Source: Ruminococcus sp. (lineage in GTDB: Bacteria > Bacillota > Clostridia > Oscillospirales > Ruminococcaceae). Taken from it: a DNA stretch of 64,000 nt. The notes under the pieces are model-generated. The model ran no database searches. It was not told the DNA's origin and saw nothing but the letters and a program-made list of their open reading frames with translations. Both the position numbers and the translations under genes were made by a program. Positions 17,894 to 27,816 of the stretch are shown in pieces. Every line of letters begins with the position of its first letter. Position 1 is the first letter of the stretch. The stretch covers positions 310,001-374,000 of the forward strand of contig JAFWTA010000030.1 of assembly GCA_017519145.1 (NCBI GenBank). The letters run 5' to 3'.

Positions 17894-19180
17894 TCAGTCT
17901 TCAAATCTTACCTTGATGGCATTGGCGTGAGCGGTAAGTCCCTCGCGCTCTGCAATAAGAACGATGTCGTCCTTTGCCTGTCTCAGTGCGTCCTCGGTGT
18001 AGTAGGTATAAGCTGTACGCTTTGTGAAGCTTGCAACACCCAGAGGTGAGAAGAAACGAGCAGTACCGCTTGTGGGGAGAACGTGGTTGGGTCCTGCATA
18101 ATAGTCGCCCAGAGGCTCGGAAGCATAGTGTCCGAGGAATATTGAGCCCGCATTGTCAAGACTTCCCAGAAGCTCAAAGGGGTTCTCCATAAGTACCTCA
18201 AGGTGCTCCGGAGCAATCTCATTTGCCAGCTCTACGCACTTTTCACGGCTGTCTGCAATAATGATAGCTCCGTAGTCCTCGAGAGACTTCTCAATGATAG
18301 CCTTTCTCTCAAGATACTCCTTCTGGCGGTCGATCTCCTTCATGGTAGCATCAGCCAGCTTCTCGCTGGTAGTTACCATGATAGCGGAAGCCAGAACATC
18401 GTGCTCAGCCTGTGACATAAGGTCTGCGGCAGCGAACTTGGGATTTGCTGTATCATCTGCAATAACAAGTATCTCGCTGGGACCTGCGATCATATCTATG
18501 TCAACAACTCCGTAGAGCAGCTTCTTTGCTGTGGCAACATAGATATTTCCGGGACCTACGATCTTGTCGCACTTGGGTATCTCCTCTGTACCGTATGCAA
18601 GGGCTGCAATAGCCTGTGCTCCGCCAGAGAGGAATACACGGTCAACTCCGCAGATAGCAGCTGCAACAAGGATGTCCTTGTTGGGAGTACCATCTTTCAG
18701 AGGAGGTGTTACCATGATTATCTCCTTGACGCCTGCGATCTTTGCAGGTACCGCATTCATAAGAACACTTGAAGGATAAGCAGCTGTACCGCCGGGAACG
18801 TAAAGTCCTACTCTGTGGAGTCCGCGTACACGCTGACCCATGATAACGCCGTTTTCCTTGGGAGAGATAAAGCTCTGCTCCACCTGTCTCTTGTGGAAGT
18901 CGGCAATGTTCTCCTGAGCATTCAGGAGAGCGTCAACAAAGTCCTGATCTGCCTCTGTGAGGGCATCATTTATTACATCGCGGGGAACCTCATAATACTG
19001 AGGAAGATTTCCGTCAAATTTGAGAGTATAGTTCTTTACAGCCTCGTCGCCGTTCTCCTTAACATTCTCGATGATCTCGGAAACTACCTCTGTGACCTTC
19101 TTGTTGGTCTCGCCGCTTCTCTTTTTCAGATCGTTGAGGAAAGCGACTTCATCGGTTCCGTTTGCAAATATTTTTTTCAT
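17894..19180 (-). CDS. hisD: Histidinol dehydrogenase HisD
   Basis: 428 aa from the ATG at 19180; the TTG just upstream is not needed. Oxidises histidinol to histidine in two NAD-dependent steps, with a bound zinc. Visible: LYVPGGTAAYPSSVLMN, GPGNIYVATAKK, the signature around IDMIAGPSEILVIAD, and QAEHD. The ATG overlaps the hisG stop (TGATG). The sequence is close to the 430-aa family norm. Confidence 0.97.
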   Translation of the reverse strand: MKKIFANGTDEVAFLNDLKKRSGETNKKVTEVVSEIIENVKENGDEAVKNYTLKFDGNLPQYYEVPRDVINDALTEADQDFVDALLNAQENIADFHKRQVEQSFISPKENGVIMGQRVRGLHRVGLYVPGGTAAYPSSVLMNAVPAKIAGVKEIIMVTPPLKDGTPNKDILVAAAICGVDRVFLSGGAQAIAALAYGTEEIPKCDKIVGPGNIYVATAKKLLYGVVDIDMIAGPSEILVIADDTANPKFAAADLMSQAEHDVLASAIMVTTSEKLADATMKEIDRQKEYLERKAIIEKSLEDYGAIIIADSREKCVELANEIAPEHLEVLMENPFELLGSLDNAGSIFLGHYASEPLGDYYAGPNHVLPTSGTARFFSPLGVASFTKRTAYTYYTEDALRQAKDDIVLIAEREGLTAHANAIKVRFED

Positions 19181-19809
19181 CAAAGATTCTCCTCTATAAG
19201 TGTGATAAGTCTGTCTATTTCGGCGTGTCTCATCTTGAGACTAACAGTGTTTGCGATAAGTCTTGCGGAGATAGGTGCAACGTCCTCGATCACCTCAAGA
19301 CCGTTCTCCTTGAGAGTTGTTCCTGTCTCAACGATATCAACGATACCGTCAGCCAGCTCCAGAAGGGGTGCCAGCTCAACAGAGCCCTCTATCTTGATTA
19401 TCTCTGTATCCATGCCCTTCTTCTCAAAGAAGCTTCTTGCAACATTTGGGTATTTTGTGGCGATGGTCTTGATACCGTAGCCGCTGTAAAAATCGTAGCC
19501 CTTCTTGGTAGCCAGAGCGAACTTGCATCTTCCGAAGCCGAGGTCAACAAGCTCATAGAACTTGCCCTTCATCTCCATGATAGTGTCCTTGCCCACAACA
19601 CCCATATCGCACACGCCATGCTCAACATAGGTGATAACGTCGTTTGCCTTTGCGAGGACCACCTCGAGATTTGCATCCGGAACAGGAAGAATGAGCTTCC
19701 TTCCCTTTTCGCGGACTGCTGTACAGTCAAAGCCCAGCTTTTCAAGGAGTCCCACTGTATCCTTTTCAAGTCTGCCCTTTGTAAGAGCTATTCTGATAGG
19801 CTTGTTCAT
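19180..19809 (-). CDS. hisG: ATP phosphoribosyltransferase HisG, short form
   Basis: 209 aa. First committed step: PRPP plus ATP to PR-ATP. The sequence ends after the catalytic domains (ALTKGRLEKD at the start, DIVETGTTLKENGL at the end) and lacks the C-terminal histidine-binding domain of the long form. Such short enzymes work and are feedback-inhibited only together with HisZ, encoded directly upstream with a 4-bp overlap. The N-terminal start is supported by SD AAGGAGG. Confidence 0.97.
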   Translation of the reverse strand: MNKPIRIALTKGRLEKDTVGLLEKLGFDCTAVREKGRKLILPVPDANLEVVLAKANDVITYVEHGVCDMGVVGKDTIMEMKGKFYELVDLGFGRCKFALATKKGYDFYSGYGIKTIATKYPNVARSFFEKKGMDTEIIKIEGSVELAPLLELADGIVDIVETGTTLKENGLEVIEDVAPISARLIANTVSLKMRHAEIDRLITLIEENL

Positions 19810-21002
19810 ATGTTGACCTCCTTGCTTTCTCCGTCGATAACAACGACCTTGGCTATCTTCTTTTCCATAGCGTACTCGCGGACGCTCTCAAGGTCATCAA
19901 AGAGAGCATTTTCAACGATGAGTCCCTGCTCACGGAGCTCTCGTGCAGCCTTCAGTGCTGCGACCTCACAGCCATCCTCGGCATAGACTATAACGTCTGC
20001 CTTGGGCTCTGCGGGAAGTACATCGCTCTTTTCCATAAGCTTAGCAACTGCGTTGATATTTACAGCAAAGCCGATGGCAGGAACATCATAGCCGAACTCG
20101 GAAATGAGTCTGTCATATCTTCCGCCGGAGAGGACTTCCTCTCCATGGCCCTGTAAATAGCCCTTTATTATAAGACCTGTGTAATAATCGGTCTTGTTTA
20201 CAAGTCCGAGGTCAACGGTTATTGAACCGTCACCGCCGCAGAGCTCGGAAGCATCTGCATAGATCTCTCTGAGCTCATCAAGTATACGCTTGATATTCTC
20301 ATCGGGCATGAGCTCCTCAGCCTTCTCGAATACCTCCTCGCCGCCAAAGAGTGCGGGAAGCTTCTTCAGAGCTGTAATAACGGGAGAACTGCCGAAGCTG
20401 TCAAGCAGGTCGTTGAGAGCAGGGAAATTCTTGTTCTCGATGAGCTTTCTGATAGCTTCCTTGTCCTTGTCGGAGGCTTCAAGCTTGCCCACAAGCTCCT
20501 TGAAGATGCCGATATGACCAAGCTCCAGAGAGAACTCCATGCCGAATGAGCTGAGGGAGTCAACTGCTGTGGAGATGACCTCAAGGTCAGCCATCTTCAG
20601 CTGTGAGCCGATAAGCTCGATACCTGTCTGAACTACTTCATCGCTTCTGCCCTTCAGTGAAGGCTCGGTAGTGTATACTGCCTGAGCGTAGCACAGCTTC
20701 AGAGGCAGATCGGCATCTCTCAGACGAGTTGCCACAATTCTTGCGATAGGCATCGTATTGTCGGGACGCATAACAAGGAGCCTTCCCTTGCTGTCGGTGA
20801 GCTTGTAGAGATTTTCCTGCGGAAAATAGCGGGAGTTCAGATTGAACACATCATAGAACTCCAGACCGGGAGTAATGGTCTCGCTGTATCCCCTGCTTCT
20901 GAAAAGTCCCATAAGGGAGCTTTCTATATTTCGTCTGACTATGCACTCGCCGAAGAGTAGATCCTTTGTTCCCTCGGGAGTGATAAGATCGTAATTTCTC
21001 AT
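19806..21002 (-). CDS. hisZ: ATP phosphoribosyltransferase regulatory subunit HisZ
   Basis: 398 aa from the ATG at 21002, with AAGGAGG 6 nt upstream; the in-frame ATG at 21026 has no ribosome site. Paralogue of histidyl-tRNA synthetase (LITPEGTKDLL; motif 2-like VMRPDNTMPIARIVATRL) without a full anticodon-binding domain. It makes HisG active and sensitive to histidine. It is the first gene of the his operon. Confidence 0.94.
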   Translation of the reverse strand: MRNYDLITPEGTKDLLFGECIVRRNIESSLMGLFRSRGYSETITPGLEFYDVFNLNSRYFPQENLYKLTDSKGRLLVMRPDNTMPIARIVATRLRDADLPLKLCYAQAVYTTEPSLKGRSDEVVQTGIELIGSQLKMADLEVISTAVDSLSSFGMEFSLELGHIGIFKELVGKLEASDKDKEAIRKLIENKNFPALNDLLDSFGSSPVITALKKLPALFGGEEVFEKAEELMPDENIKRILDELREIYADASELCGGDGSITVDLGLVNKTDYYTGLIIKGYLQGHGEEVLSGGRYDRLISEFGYDVPAIGFAVNINAVAKLMEKSDVLPAEPKADVIVYAEDGCEVAALKAARELREQGLIVENALFDDLESVREYAMEKKIAKVVVIDGESKEVNI

Positions 21003-21048
21003 AATTACCTCCTTGGGTATTGTCACTTTAGTCTGCTAACATGATAAT

Positions 21049-21077
21049 ATGATAACATATTACTAAAAGAAAGTCAA
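21049..21077 (-). promoter_or_regulatory. his operon promoter
   Basis: TTGACT (21072-21077), 17-bp spacer, TATCAT (21049-21054). The -35 box adjoins the polC stop codon, so the his operon starts in the 76-bp gap after polC. No T-box or attenuator-like leader fits in the remaining ~40 nt. Confidence 0.7.
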
Positions 21078-21078
21078 G

Positions 21079-24000
21079 TTAAAAGAAAGACATTTGTGTG
21101 GATTCGGGTAAATCACCAAAGGCTCCTATGGTTTTCAACATATCAATTGTTGTTTTTGACGCTCCGCTCTCGCTCTGGAACTCCTCGATTGACATGAATC
21201 CGCCCTTCTGGGCTGCCTCGTAAATGCCCTTTGCGGCGTTGTCGCCGACACCGCTCATAGCCGAGAAAGGTATCCTCAGCTTGCCGTCCTCAACAAGGTA
21301 ATCCGTTGCGTGTGACTTGAACAGGTCAATGGGCAGGAACTCGTATCCGCGCGCCATCATCTCGTTGGTGATGAGCAGGATATCATACAGAGCGCTCTCC
21401 TTATTGGACTTATCGTTGCCCAGTGCCTTTATCTCCTCTATCCTTGCACGGACAGCAGCCCTGCCCTTTACGGCAAGCTCTGCGTCGAAATCCTCGCCTC
21501 TTACAGAGAAGTATGTGGCATAGTATTCAAGCGGCATATGCAGCTTGAACCATCCCAGCTTTATAGCTGCAATAACGTAAGCCGCCGCGTGAGCCTTGGG
21601 GAACATATACTTTATCTTCAGACAGCTCTCGATGTACCACTCGGGCACATTATGGTCGCGGAGCATCTGGATTATCTCCGGTGTGAACTGCTTGGGAGCC
21701 TTTCCCTTACGGGTCCACTCCATTATCTGGAACGCCATCTTAGGCTCTACCCCCTTATATAAAAGGTAGGTCATGATAGAGTCACGGGTTCCGATAACAT
21801 CGGAAATGGTACAAACGCCGTTATCAATGAGATCCTTTGCATTGCCCAGCCAAACGTCGGTACCGTGAGACAGTCCCGATATCTGGAGGAAGTCGCTGAA
21901 CTTGGTGGGCTTGGCATCCAGAAGCATCTGTATTGTGAAGCCCGTACCCATCTCGGGGATACCGAGACTTCCCGTCTTGCAGTAGATGTCCTCGGGAGTT
22001 ACTCCCAGAACATCGCAGTTTGTACACATACGGATAACATCCGGGTCGGACGTCGGAACGTCCTTTATCTTTATGCCCGTCAGATCCTCAAGATGCTTGT
22101 AAAGTGTAGGAACAACGTGTCCCAGCTCGTCAAGCTTGAGGATAGTATCATGGAGGGAGTTGAATGTAAAGTGAGTGGTGATTATCTCCGAGTCTGCCGT
22201 ATCCGCAGGGTGCTGAACGGGAGTGAAGTCGTAAACATCGTAATCCGACGGAACAACTACCATTCCTCCGGGGTGCTGACCTGTGGTCCTCTTGATACCG
22301 GTACAGCCGATAGCAAGTCTGCTCAGCTCTGCGTTATTGAGAGTAATGCCGTTTTCCTCGCAGTACTTCTTGACGTAGCCGTATGCGGTCTTTTCCGCAA
22401 CTACGGATATAGTTCCTGCCTTGAATACGTTTGCCTTTCCGAACAGCTCCTCCGTATATCTGTGAGCCCAGAACTGGTACTCATCGGAGAAGTTAAGGTC
22501 TATATCAGGAGCCTTGTCACCGTCAAATCCGAGGAAGGTCTCAAAGGGGATGTCATGACCGTCGCGGTTCATATCCTTGCCGCAGTCGGGACACTTTTTC
22601 GGCGGCAGGTCAAAGCCTGAACCGTAAACACCGTCCAGCAGGAACTCACTGTGCTTGCAGTTGGGGCATACATAGTGCGGCGGCAGCGGATTTACCTCGG
22701 AGATACCAGCCATAGAGGCTACGAATGAGGAACCAACGGAACCTCGCGAGCCAACCAGATAGCCGTTATCAACAGAGTTCCAGACAAGCTTCTGGGCAAT
22801 GATGTAAAGAACGGAAAATCCGTGCTTGATGATAGACGAAAGCTCTCTGTCAAGACGCTTTTCTACCAGTTCGGGAAGCGGATCACCGTATATCTCATGG
22901 GCCTTGTCATGTGTTATCTTAACAAGCTCCTCCTCCGCACCGTCAATGGTGGGAGTAAAGGTGCCCTTAGGGATAGGTCTCACCATCTCTATCTGGTCGG
23001 CGATGGCATTGGTATTGGTGATAACTACCTCTTTTGCCTTGTCATCGCCCAGATACTCAAACTCAGCCAGCATTTCCTCGGTAGTGCGCAGATAGAGCGG
23101 AGCCTGCTCCTCGGCGTCCTTGAAGCCCATGCTGGCAAGGATTATCTTACGGTATATGGCGTCCTTAGGGTCAAGGAAGTGGACATCGCAGGTAGCACAG
23201 GTGGGTATGCCGAGTCTGTCGCCCATGTCAACGATATAGCGGTTGAAGTCCTTCAGCTCCTCATCGTCCTTTGCAACACCGTCACGGACCATGAACTCAT
23301 TGTTGCCTATGGGCTGTATCTCCAGATAATCATAGAACTTTGCCAGATCGTCGATATAGTCCTGATCACGCATATCCAGCATAGCCTGAAAAAGCTCTCC
23401 TGCCTCGCAGGCGCTTCCGTAGATAAGTCCCTCACGGTGCTCAATGAGCTTCGACTTGGGGATAAGCGGCTTTTTATAGAAGTATTCAAGGTTGCTGAGA
23501 GATACCAGTCTGTAGAGATTTTTCAGTCCTGCCTGATTGCGGACAAGTATGATGTGGTGGTAGCTTTTCAGCTTCTTTGTCTCGATCTCGCCCACAAGCA
23601 CATTGAGCTGCTGGAGCGTGGAAAAGTTTCTCTCGCTCTTGAGCCTGCCTGCGAGCTCTATGTATATCTTTGCAAGCATGAGAGCATCATCGGAGGCGCG
23701 GTGGTGGTCAAATTTACCCAGCTTCAGCTGCTTTGCAACCATATTGAGCCTGTGTCGTCCCATTTCGGGGAGCATGGACTGACACATGACGAGGGTGTCT
23801 ATCCATGTGTAATCAAAGTCGATGCCCTGACGCTTTTTCACCTGATTTATCATGTTGGTGTCGTAACGGGCGTTGTGGGCAACAAGTACCGGCTTGTCTC
23901 CGCAGAACTCCATGAACATACGGAGCGCCTCTGCCTCATCGGGAGCATTTGCCACATCGGCATCACTGATACCTGTCAGCTCGGTTATCTTTTCGGGGAT

Positions 24001-25404
24001 ATGGAAGCCCGGGTTCACCTTGGTATTGAAGCTGTCCACCACCTGCAGATTTTTCAGCTTTACAGCACCTATCTCGGTGAGCCTGTCGTTGCGGAAGCTG
24101 AGACCTGTGGTCTCAACGTCAAAGATAATGATCTCGTCATCAAAGCTTCTGTCATCATCGCCGTAAATGACCATATCTCGCTCTATATCGTTTACGACGT
24201 AAGCCTCCATGCCGTAGATGACCTTGAAGTTCTTGGGCATATTGTACATACAGTCAGGGAAAGCCTGTACACATCCGTGGTCGGTTATCGCCATTGCAGG
24301 ATGTCCCCACTCTGCCGCTCTGTTTATGAGCTTGACAGGGTCCGTGACAGCGTCCATTGCCGACATATTGCTATGGCAGTGGAGCTCAACACGCTTCTCG
24401 GGATAGTTGTCGGTCTTTGGAATGCGCTTTACCTTGATGAGTGAATTTACTGTGATAACGATATCACGGGCGTAGGAGTCATAATCCAGCTTGCCCGATA
24501 CAAGAAGTGTAGCACCGTTCTTGATGGAGCCCAGTTTCAGCTCCTCCACTTCCTCGTTCTTTGCAAATATTTTCAGCTTCAATGAGCCGCTGTAATCGGT
24601 AACATCAAAGGTGACAACGGTCTTTTCGCCCCTTATCTCCTTGAATTCCGAGGCAAAAACATCGCCGACCACTACTACCTTCTCGCCGAGGCGCTGTACC
24701 GCCTCGCAGATGGGAATGGGCTTTTCGCGTATGGCTCTGCCCTTGACGATCTCAGCAGACTCTGCATCAAAGTCCTTGTTAAGAGCTGTAACATCTATGG
24801 TAGCTGTGGGGATAACAGACTTCATCTCCTCCGCCCTTATCTCCTCGGCAGTCTTGTCCGGGACGAGCTGTGCGCTGTAATCGGGCATATCCGCCTCGAT
24901 TCGCTCTATCATCTCGTCAAACTGCTCCTCGCTTACGGAGCTCTCTCCGTCAAGCACTACCTTGACGCGGACACCGAACTGGTTGTATATCATTCGTGAA
25001 AAGTTCTGGCAGAAATAGAACCTGTCCAGTATATCCCTGCCGCCGTGAACTATTTTTATGCGGAGCTCTCCGTTATCCAGCTTTACCTCCGCATCGTCGA
25101 GAAAGCCATTAACCACGGGGATATCACGCTTCAGAAGCTTTACCAGCTCGCCGTAGCAGTCCATTCCGAACTTCTCAGAGGGATATCGGCAGGCAAGTCT
25201 CACCTGTTCTACTTTTATAGCTGCTTCAACAGCCTTCTCAAATGCGAATATATCGTCGCTGGGGACTATCTCGGGAAAAAGTGCATGAAAGCGTATGCTT
25301 TCAAGGTTTTCCGTATAGGTGAGCTTGAATATCTCACCGCCTGTGACAGTCTCGGGCAATTCCGAGGTATATTCCTTGAGAAAATCGGATATTTTTACCT
25401 GCAT
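21079..25404 (-). CDS. polC: DNA polymerase III alpha subunit, PolC type
   Basis: 1441 aa from the second in-frame ATG (25404), which has GGGAG 8 nt upstream; the first (25422) has none. Replicative polymerase of low-GC Gram-positives. Order: N-terminal and OB-fold region; PHP domain opening VELHCHSNMSAMDA, split by a DEDD 3'-5' exonuclease with IIFDVETTGLSFRNDRL; a zinc-like CPNCKHS/CPDCGKD motif near the palm; the catalytic palm with PDIDLNFSDEYQ; fingers; C-terminal helix-hairpin-helix region. Nothing is missing. Last gene of the pyrH-ispG-polC run. Confidence 0.97.
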   Translation of the reverse strand: MQVKISDFLKEYTSELPETVTGGEIFKLTYTENLESIRFHALFPEIVPSDDIFAFEKAVEAAIKVEQVRLACRYPSEKFGMDCYGELVKLLKRDIPVVNGFLDDAEVKLDNGELRIKIVHGGRDILDRFYFCQNFSRMIYNQFGVRVKVVLDGESSVSEEQFDEMIERIEADMPDYSAQLVPDKTAEEIRAEEMKSVIPTATIDVTALNKDFDAESAEIVKGRAIREKPIPICEAVQRLGEKVVVVGDVFASEFKEIRGEKTVVTFDVTDYSGSLKLKIFAKNEEVEELKLGSIKNGATLLVSGKLDYDSYARDIVITVNSLIKVKRIPKTDNYPEKRVELHCHSNMSAMDAVTDPVKLINRAAEWGHPAMAITDHGCVQAFPDCMYNMPKNFKVIYGMEAYVVNDIERDMVIYGDDDRSFDDEIIIFDVETTGLSFRNDRLTEIGAVKLKNLQVVDSFNTKVNPGFHIPEKITELTGISDADVANAPDEAEALRMFMEFCGDKPVLVAHNARYDTNMINQVKKRQGIDFDYTWIDTLVMCQSMLPEMGRHRLNMVAKQLKLGKFDHHRASDDALMLAKIYIELAGRLKSERNFSTLQQLNVLVGEIETKKLKSYHHIILVRNQAGLKNLYRLVSLSNLEYFYKKPLIPKSKLIEHREGLIYGSACEAGELFQAMLDMRDQDYIDDLAKFYDYLEIQPIGNNEFMVRDGVAKDDEELKDFNRYIVDMGDRLGIPTCATCDVHFLDPKDAIYRKIILASMGFKDAEEQAPLYLRTTEEMLAEFEYLGDDKAKEVVITNTNAIADQIEMVRPIPKGTFTPTIDGAEEELVKITHDKAHEIYGDPLPELVEKRLDRELSSIIKHGFSVLYIIAQKLVWNSVDNGYLVGSRGSVGSSFVASMAGISEVNPLPPHYVCPNCKHSEFLLDGVYGSGFDLPPKKCPDCGKDMNRDGHDIPFETFLGFDGDKAPDIDLNFSDEYQFWAHRYTEELFGKANVFKAGTISVVAEKTAYGYVKKYCEENGITLNNAELSRLAIGCTGIKRTTGQHPGGMVVVPSDYDVYDFTPVQHPADTADSEIITTHFTFNSLHDTILKLDELGHVVPTLYKHLEDLTGIKIKDVPTSDPDVIRMCTNCDVLGVTPEDIYCKTGSLGIPEMGTGFTIQMLLDAKPTKFSDFLQISGLSHGTDVWLGNAKDLIDNGVCTISDVIGTRDSIMTYLLYKGVEPKMAFQIMEWTRKGKAPKQFTPEIIQMLRDHNVPEWYIESCLKIKYMFPKAHAAAYVIAAIKLGWFKLHMPLEYYATYFSVRGEDFDAELAVKGRAAVRARIEEIKALGNDKSNKESALYDILLITNEMMARGYEFLPIDLFKSHATDYLVEDGKLRIPFSAMSGVGDNAAKGIYEAAQKGGFMSIEEFQSESGASKTTIDMLKTIGAFGDLPESTQMSFF

Positions 25405-25435
25405 CTTAAAACTCCCGTCCATAAAAATGAGAATG

Positions 25436-25460
25436 GATCTGTCCGCTGAACAGACAGATC
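25436..25460 (-). terminator. Possible terminator between ispG and polC
   Basis: 8-bp stem GATCTGTC/GACAGATC with a 9-nt loop. The following minus-strand sequence CATTCTCATTTTT is only partly T-rich, so read-through into polC is likely. Confidence 0.4.
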
Positions 25461-25474
25461 ATGATTCCTGATCC

Positions 25475-26512
25475 TTAAAGCTTGTCTATCTCCGCAAGCA
25501 GCTCGGGAACGATCTCCTCCTCCCTGATCTTGCGCTGAGTGCCGTCTTTTCTAAAAATGATAGCGCAACCATCACCGCCTGCAATTCCCACATCGGCTTC
25601 GCGGGCTTCTCCGGGACCGTTGACGATACAGCCCATGACAGCCACGGTGATATCCTTGTCCATGTCCCTGACCGCTTCCTCTACCATTTTCGCAGCCTTA
25701 ACAAGGTCGATACGGGTCCTTCCGCAGGTGGGACATGAAACTATCCTTACTCCGCCTCTCTTGCCGATACTTTTCAGTATATCCTTTGCGGCAGCTATCT
25801 CCCTGATGGGATCATCTGTAAGGGAAACTCTTATAGTCTCGCCAATGCCGTCACAGAGCAGTGAGCCGATACCGATGGCGGACTTGATAAGTCCCATACG
25901 CTCTGTGCCTGCCTCGGTAACACCAAGGTGCAGAGGATAACTGCACTTCTCGGCGGCAAGGCGGTATGAAGCTATCATTCTGCCTACGTCCGAGGACTTT
26001 ATGGAGATAACGATGTCATTGAAGTCGAAATGCTCCAGCATAGCCGCATGGTTTAGAGCACTCTCCACCAGTGCCTCGGGAGTGGGTGAGCCGTATTTGG
26101 CAAGAAGCTCCTTTTCCAGCGAGCCCGAGTTGACACCGATACGGATGGGAAGCTGTCTTGCGCGGCAGGCATCAACAACAGCCTTTACCCTGTCCATTCC
26201 GCCGATATTTCCGGGGTTGATCCTTATCTTGTCAACACCTGCGGCTGCGGACTCTATTGCCAGCTTGTAGTCGAAGTGTATATCCGCTACCAGAGGTATC
26301 TTCACAGCCTCCTTGATGGCAGGGATAAGCTTTACGGCTTCCATGTTGGGTATGGCTGCACGGATAATCTCGCAGCCTGCCTTTTCAAGCTCCACAGCCT
26401 GTCTGACACTGCCCTCGATATCGTCCGAGCGCATATTCAGCATTGACTGTATGTATATATGTTTTCCGTCGAGGACACAGTCCCCTACCTTTACAGGTCT
26501 GACATCTCTCAT
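25475..26512 (-). CDS. ispG: 4-hydroxy-3-methylbut-2-enyl diphosphate synthase IspG
   Basis: 345 aa, bacterial short form. Converts MEcPP to HMBPP in the MEP isoprenoid pathway, using a [4Fe-4S] cluster. TIM-barrel features VADIHFDYKLA and KIRINPGNIGG are visible. The cluster ligands lie in SCPTCGRTR and in GCIVNGPGEA with its conserved Glu. Co-directional with dxr upstream, giving two MEP enzymes in one operon. Confidence 0.96.
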   Translation of the reverse strand: MRDVRPVKVGDCVLDGKHIYIQSMLNMRSDDIEGSVRQAVELEKAGCEIIRAAIPNMEAVKLIPAIKEAVKIPLVADIHFDYKLAIESAAAGVDKIRINPGNIGGMDRVKAVVDACRARQLPIRIGVNSGSLEKELLAKYGSPTPEALVESALNHAAMLEHFDFNDIVISIKSSDVGRMIASYRLAAEKCSYPLHLGVTEAGTERMGLIKSAIGIGSLLCDGIGETIRVSLTDDPIREIAAAKDILKSIGKRGGVRIVSCPTCGRTRIDLVKAAKMVEEAVRDMDKDITVAVMGCIVNGPGEAREADVGIAGGDGCAIIFRKDGTQRKIREEEIVPELLAEIDKL

Positions 26513-26523
26513 AATGTACTCCT

Positions 26524-26889
26524 TTATTCGCTGTATTCTGCCGAACCAATAAAAACAACATCGGCATTTTCAGCTTTATTTCCCTCATGTTCATAATCAT
26601 AGACAGCTATTGCTCCGCAGCAGTTATCGGGAAGCTTTTTCCCATCAAGTGCAGATACAAAGCTGCCGCTGTATGAGAAATCTGCAAGAAGCTCAGTAAT
26701 ATCGGTAAATGTGCGGTCAAAGACAGCTTTCTCAATAAAGTCCTCGTCTATGTCATCCGCGCTGATACTGTTTTCAATGCAGAACCTTGAGGGACAGTCA
26801 TTCTCGTAATCATATTCCGTATACTCATCAAGTTCGTCAGTTCCGAAGCCGCATACAGCCCAAACCGATACTACCCCATTTTTCTCCAT
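26524..26889 (-). CDS. Imm22-like small protein
   Basis: 121 aa, acidic, no signal peptide. The pattern W-x-C-G-F, then DELDEYTEYDY, an aromatic/acidic DEDFIEKAVFD helix and SYSGSF resembles the immunity protein 22 family (PF14112), which is predicted to neutralise polymorphic toxins. No toxin is encoded nearby. It lies between rnz (12-bp gap) and ispG (11-bp gap), inside a housekeeping operon. It could instead be a domesticated protein of unrelated function. Confidence 0.6.
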   Translation of the reverse strand: MEKNGVVSVWAVCGFGTDELDEYTEYDYENDCPSRFCIENSISADDIDEDFIEKAVFDRTFTDITELLADFSYSGSFVSALDGKKLPDNCCGAIAVYDYEHEGNKAENADVVFIGSAEYSE

Positions 26890-26901
26890 AGTCCTGCTCC
26901 T

Positions 26902-27816
26902 TTACAGTGTTATCTTCATGCCGTCAGTGGAGACGGTGACCTCCGGAAACAGCTTCTTAAGCTCCTCGGCATAAACGGCAGGTTCCTTTTCCGCAGGGCT
27001 GTAATGGGTGAGCCACAGCCGCTTTGCCTTTGCCTCCGACGCCAGATCACAGGCGTCCTGCATGAGCATATGGCGCTTCTCGTTCATGGAAGGCTTTTTC
27101 TCGGGCTGTCCGTACATTCCCTCGCAGATGAACAGGTCTGCACCCTGAGCAAACTCGGCAATATCCTCGTCAGGCAGTGTATCTGTGGTGTAGGTTATCT
27201 TCATGGGCGCAGGCTTAGGTCCCGTAACAGCCTCGGGAGGAACTCTCGTACCGTCATCAAGAACTACGGTCTCGCCGCTGTGGAGCTGCTTCCAGAACTC
27301 CACGGGCACGCCTATCGCCTTTGCATTGTTGGGCAGGAACGGCGGCTTCTTTTTAAGCAGCAGGGTATATCCCAGACAGTTGACCCTGTGTGAAAGAGGC
27401 AGTGTTCTCACCGAAAGCATGGGATCGACCATGTCAGCTGTAAATCCGAAGGGTCTTTCCTCGGGGAGTCCGCGTATCTCCAGCTCATAGGGCAGTCCGC
27501 CGCAGATGCTCACAAGATTATTAATAACAGGCAGACAGCTCTCGGGTGCCGCAATAGTCAGGGGCTCTGTCCTTGAACTGTTGCCTATGGAGAGCAGCAG
27601 TCCCGGAAGTCCCGCCACATGGTCAGCGTGGCAGTGAGTGATGAGTATCAGCTCTATCTTGCTCATTTTAAGTCCATGCTTTGCGATGGCGACCTGTGTG
27701 CCCTCTCCGCAGTCTATAAGGACAGCCTTTCCGTTATATTCCGCATAAAGAGATGTGAGGAACCTGTCCTTCAGCGGCATCATGCCGCCTGTTCCAAGCA
27801 GACATATCTCAGCCAT
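26902..27816 (-). CDS. rnz: Ribonuclease Z-type metallo-beta-lactamase
   Basis: 304 aa. Metal-binding motif HCHADHVAGLPG near residue 61 and downstream HRV and Asp motifs are those of tRNase Z, which cuts the 3' trailer of tRNA precursors lacking CCA. The first residues (EICLLGTGGMMPLKDRFLTS) match the RNase Z opening. It overlaps the rseP stop by 8 bp. A related MBL-fold hydrolase is the alternative. Confidence 0.85.
   Translation of the reverse strand: MAEICLLGTGGMMPLKDRFLTSLYAEYNGKAVLIDCGEGTQVAIAKHGLKMSKIELILITHCHADHVAGLPGLLLSIGNSSRTEPLTIAAPESCLPVINNLVSICGGLPYELEIRGLPEERPFGFTADMVDPMLSVRTLPLSHRVNCLGYTLLLKKKPPFLPNNAKAIGVPVEFWKQLHSGETVVLDDGTRVPPEAVTGPKPAPMKITYTTDTLPDEDIAEFAQGADLFICEGMYGQPEKKPSMNEKRHMLMQDACDLASEAKAKRLWLTHYSPAEKEPAVYAEELKKLFPEVTVSTDGMKITL

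Noticed and set aside
21003..21078. T-box or attenuator leader for the his operon
   Set aside because: Only about 40 nt lie between the likely start point and the ATG, too short for a T-box, and no terminator is visible.
22822..24444. 540-codon open frame on the plus strand
   Set aside because: It lies entirely opposite polC, has no ribosome site or recognisable domain, and results from codon bias on the other strand.
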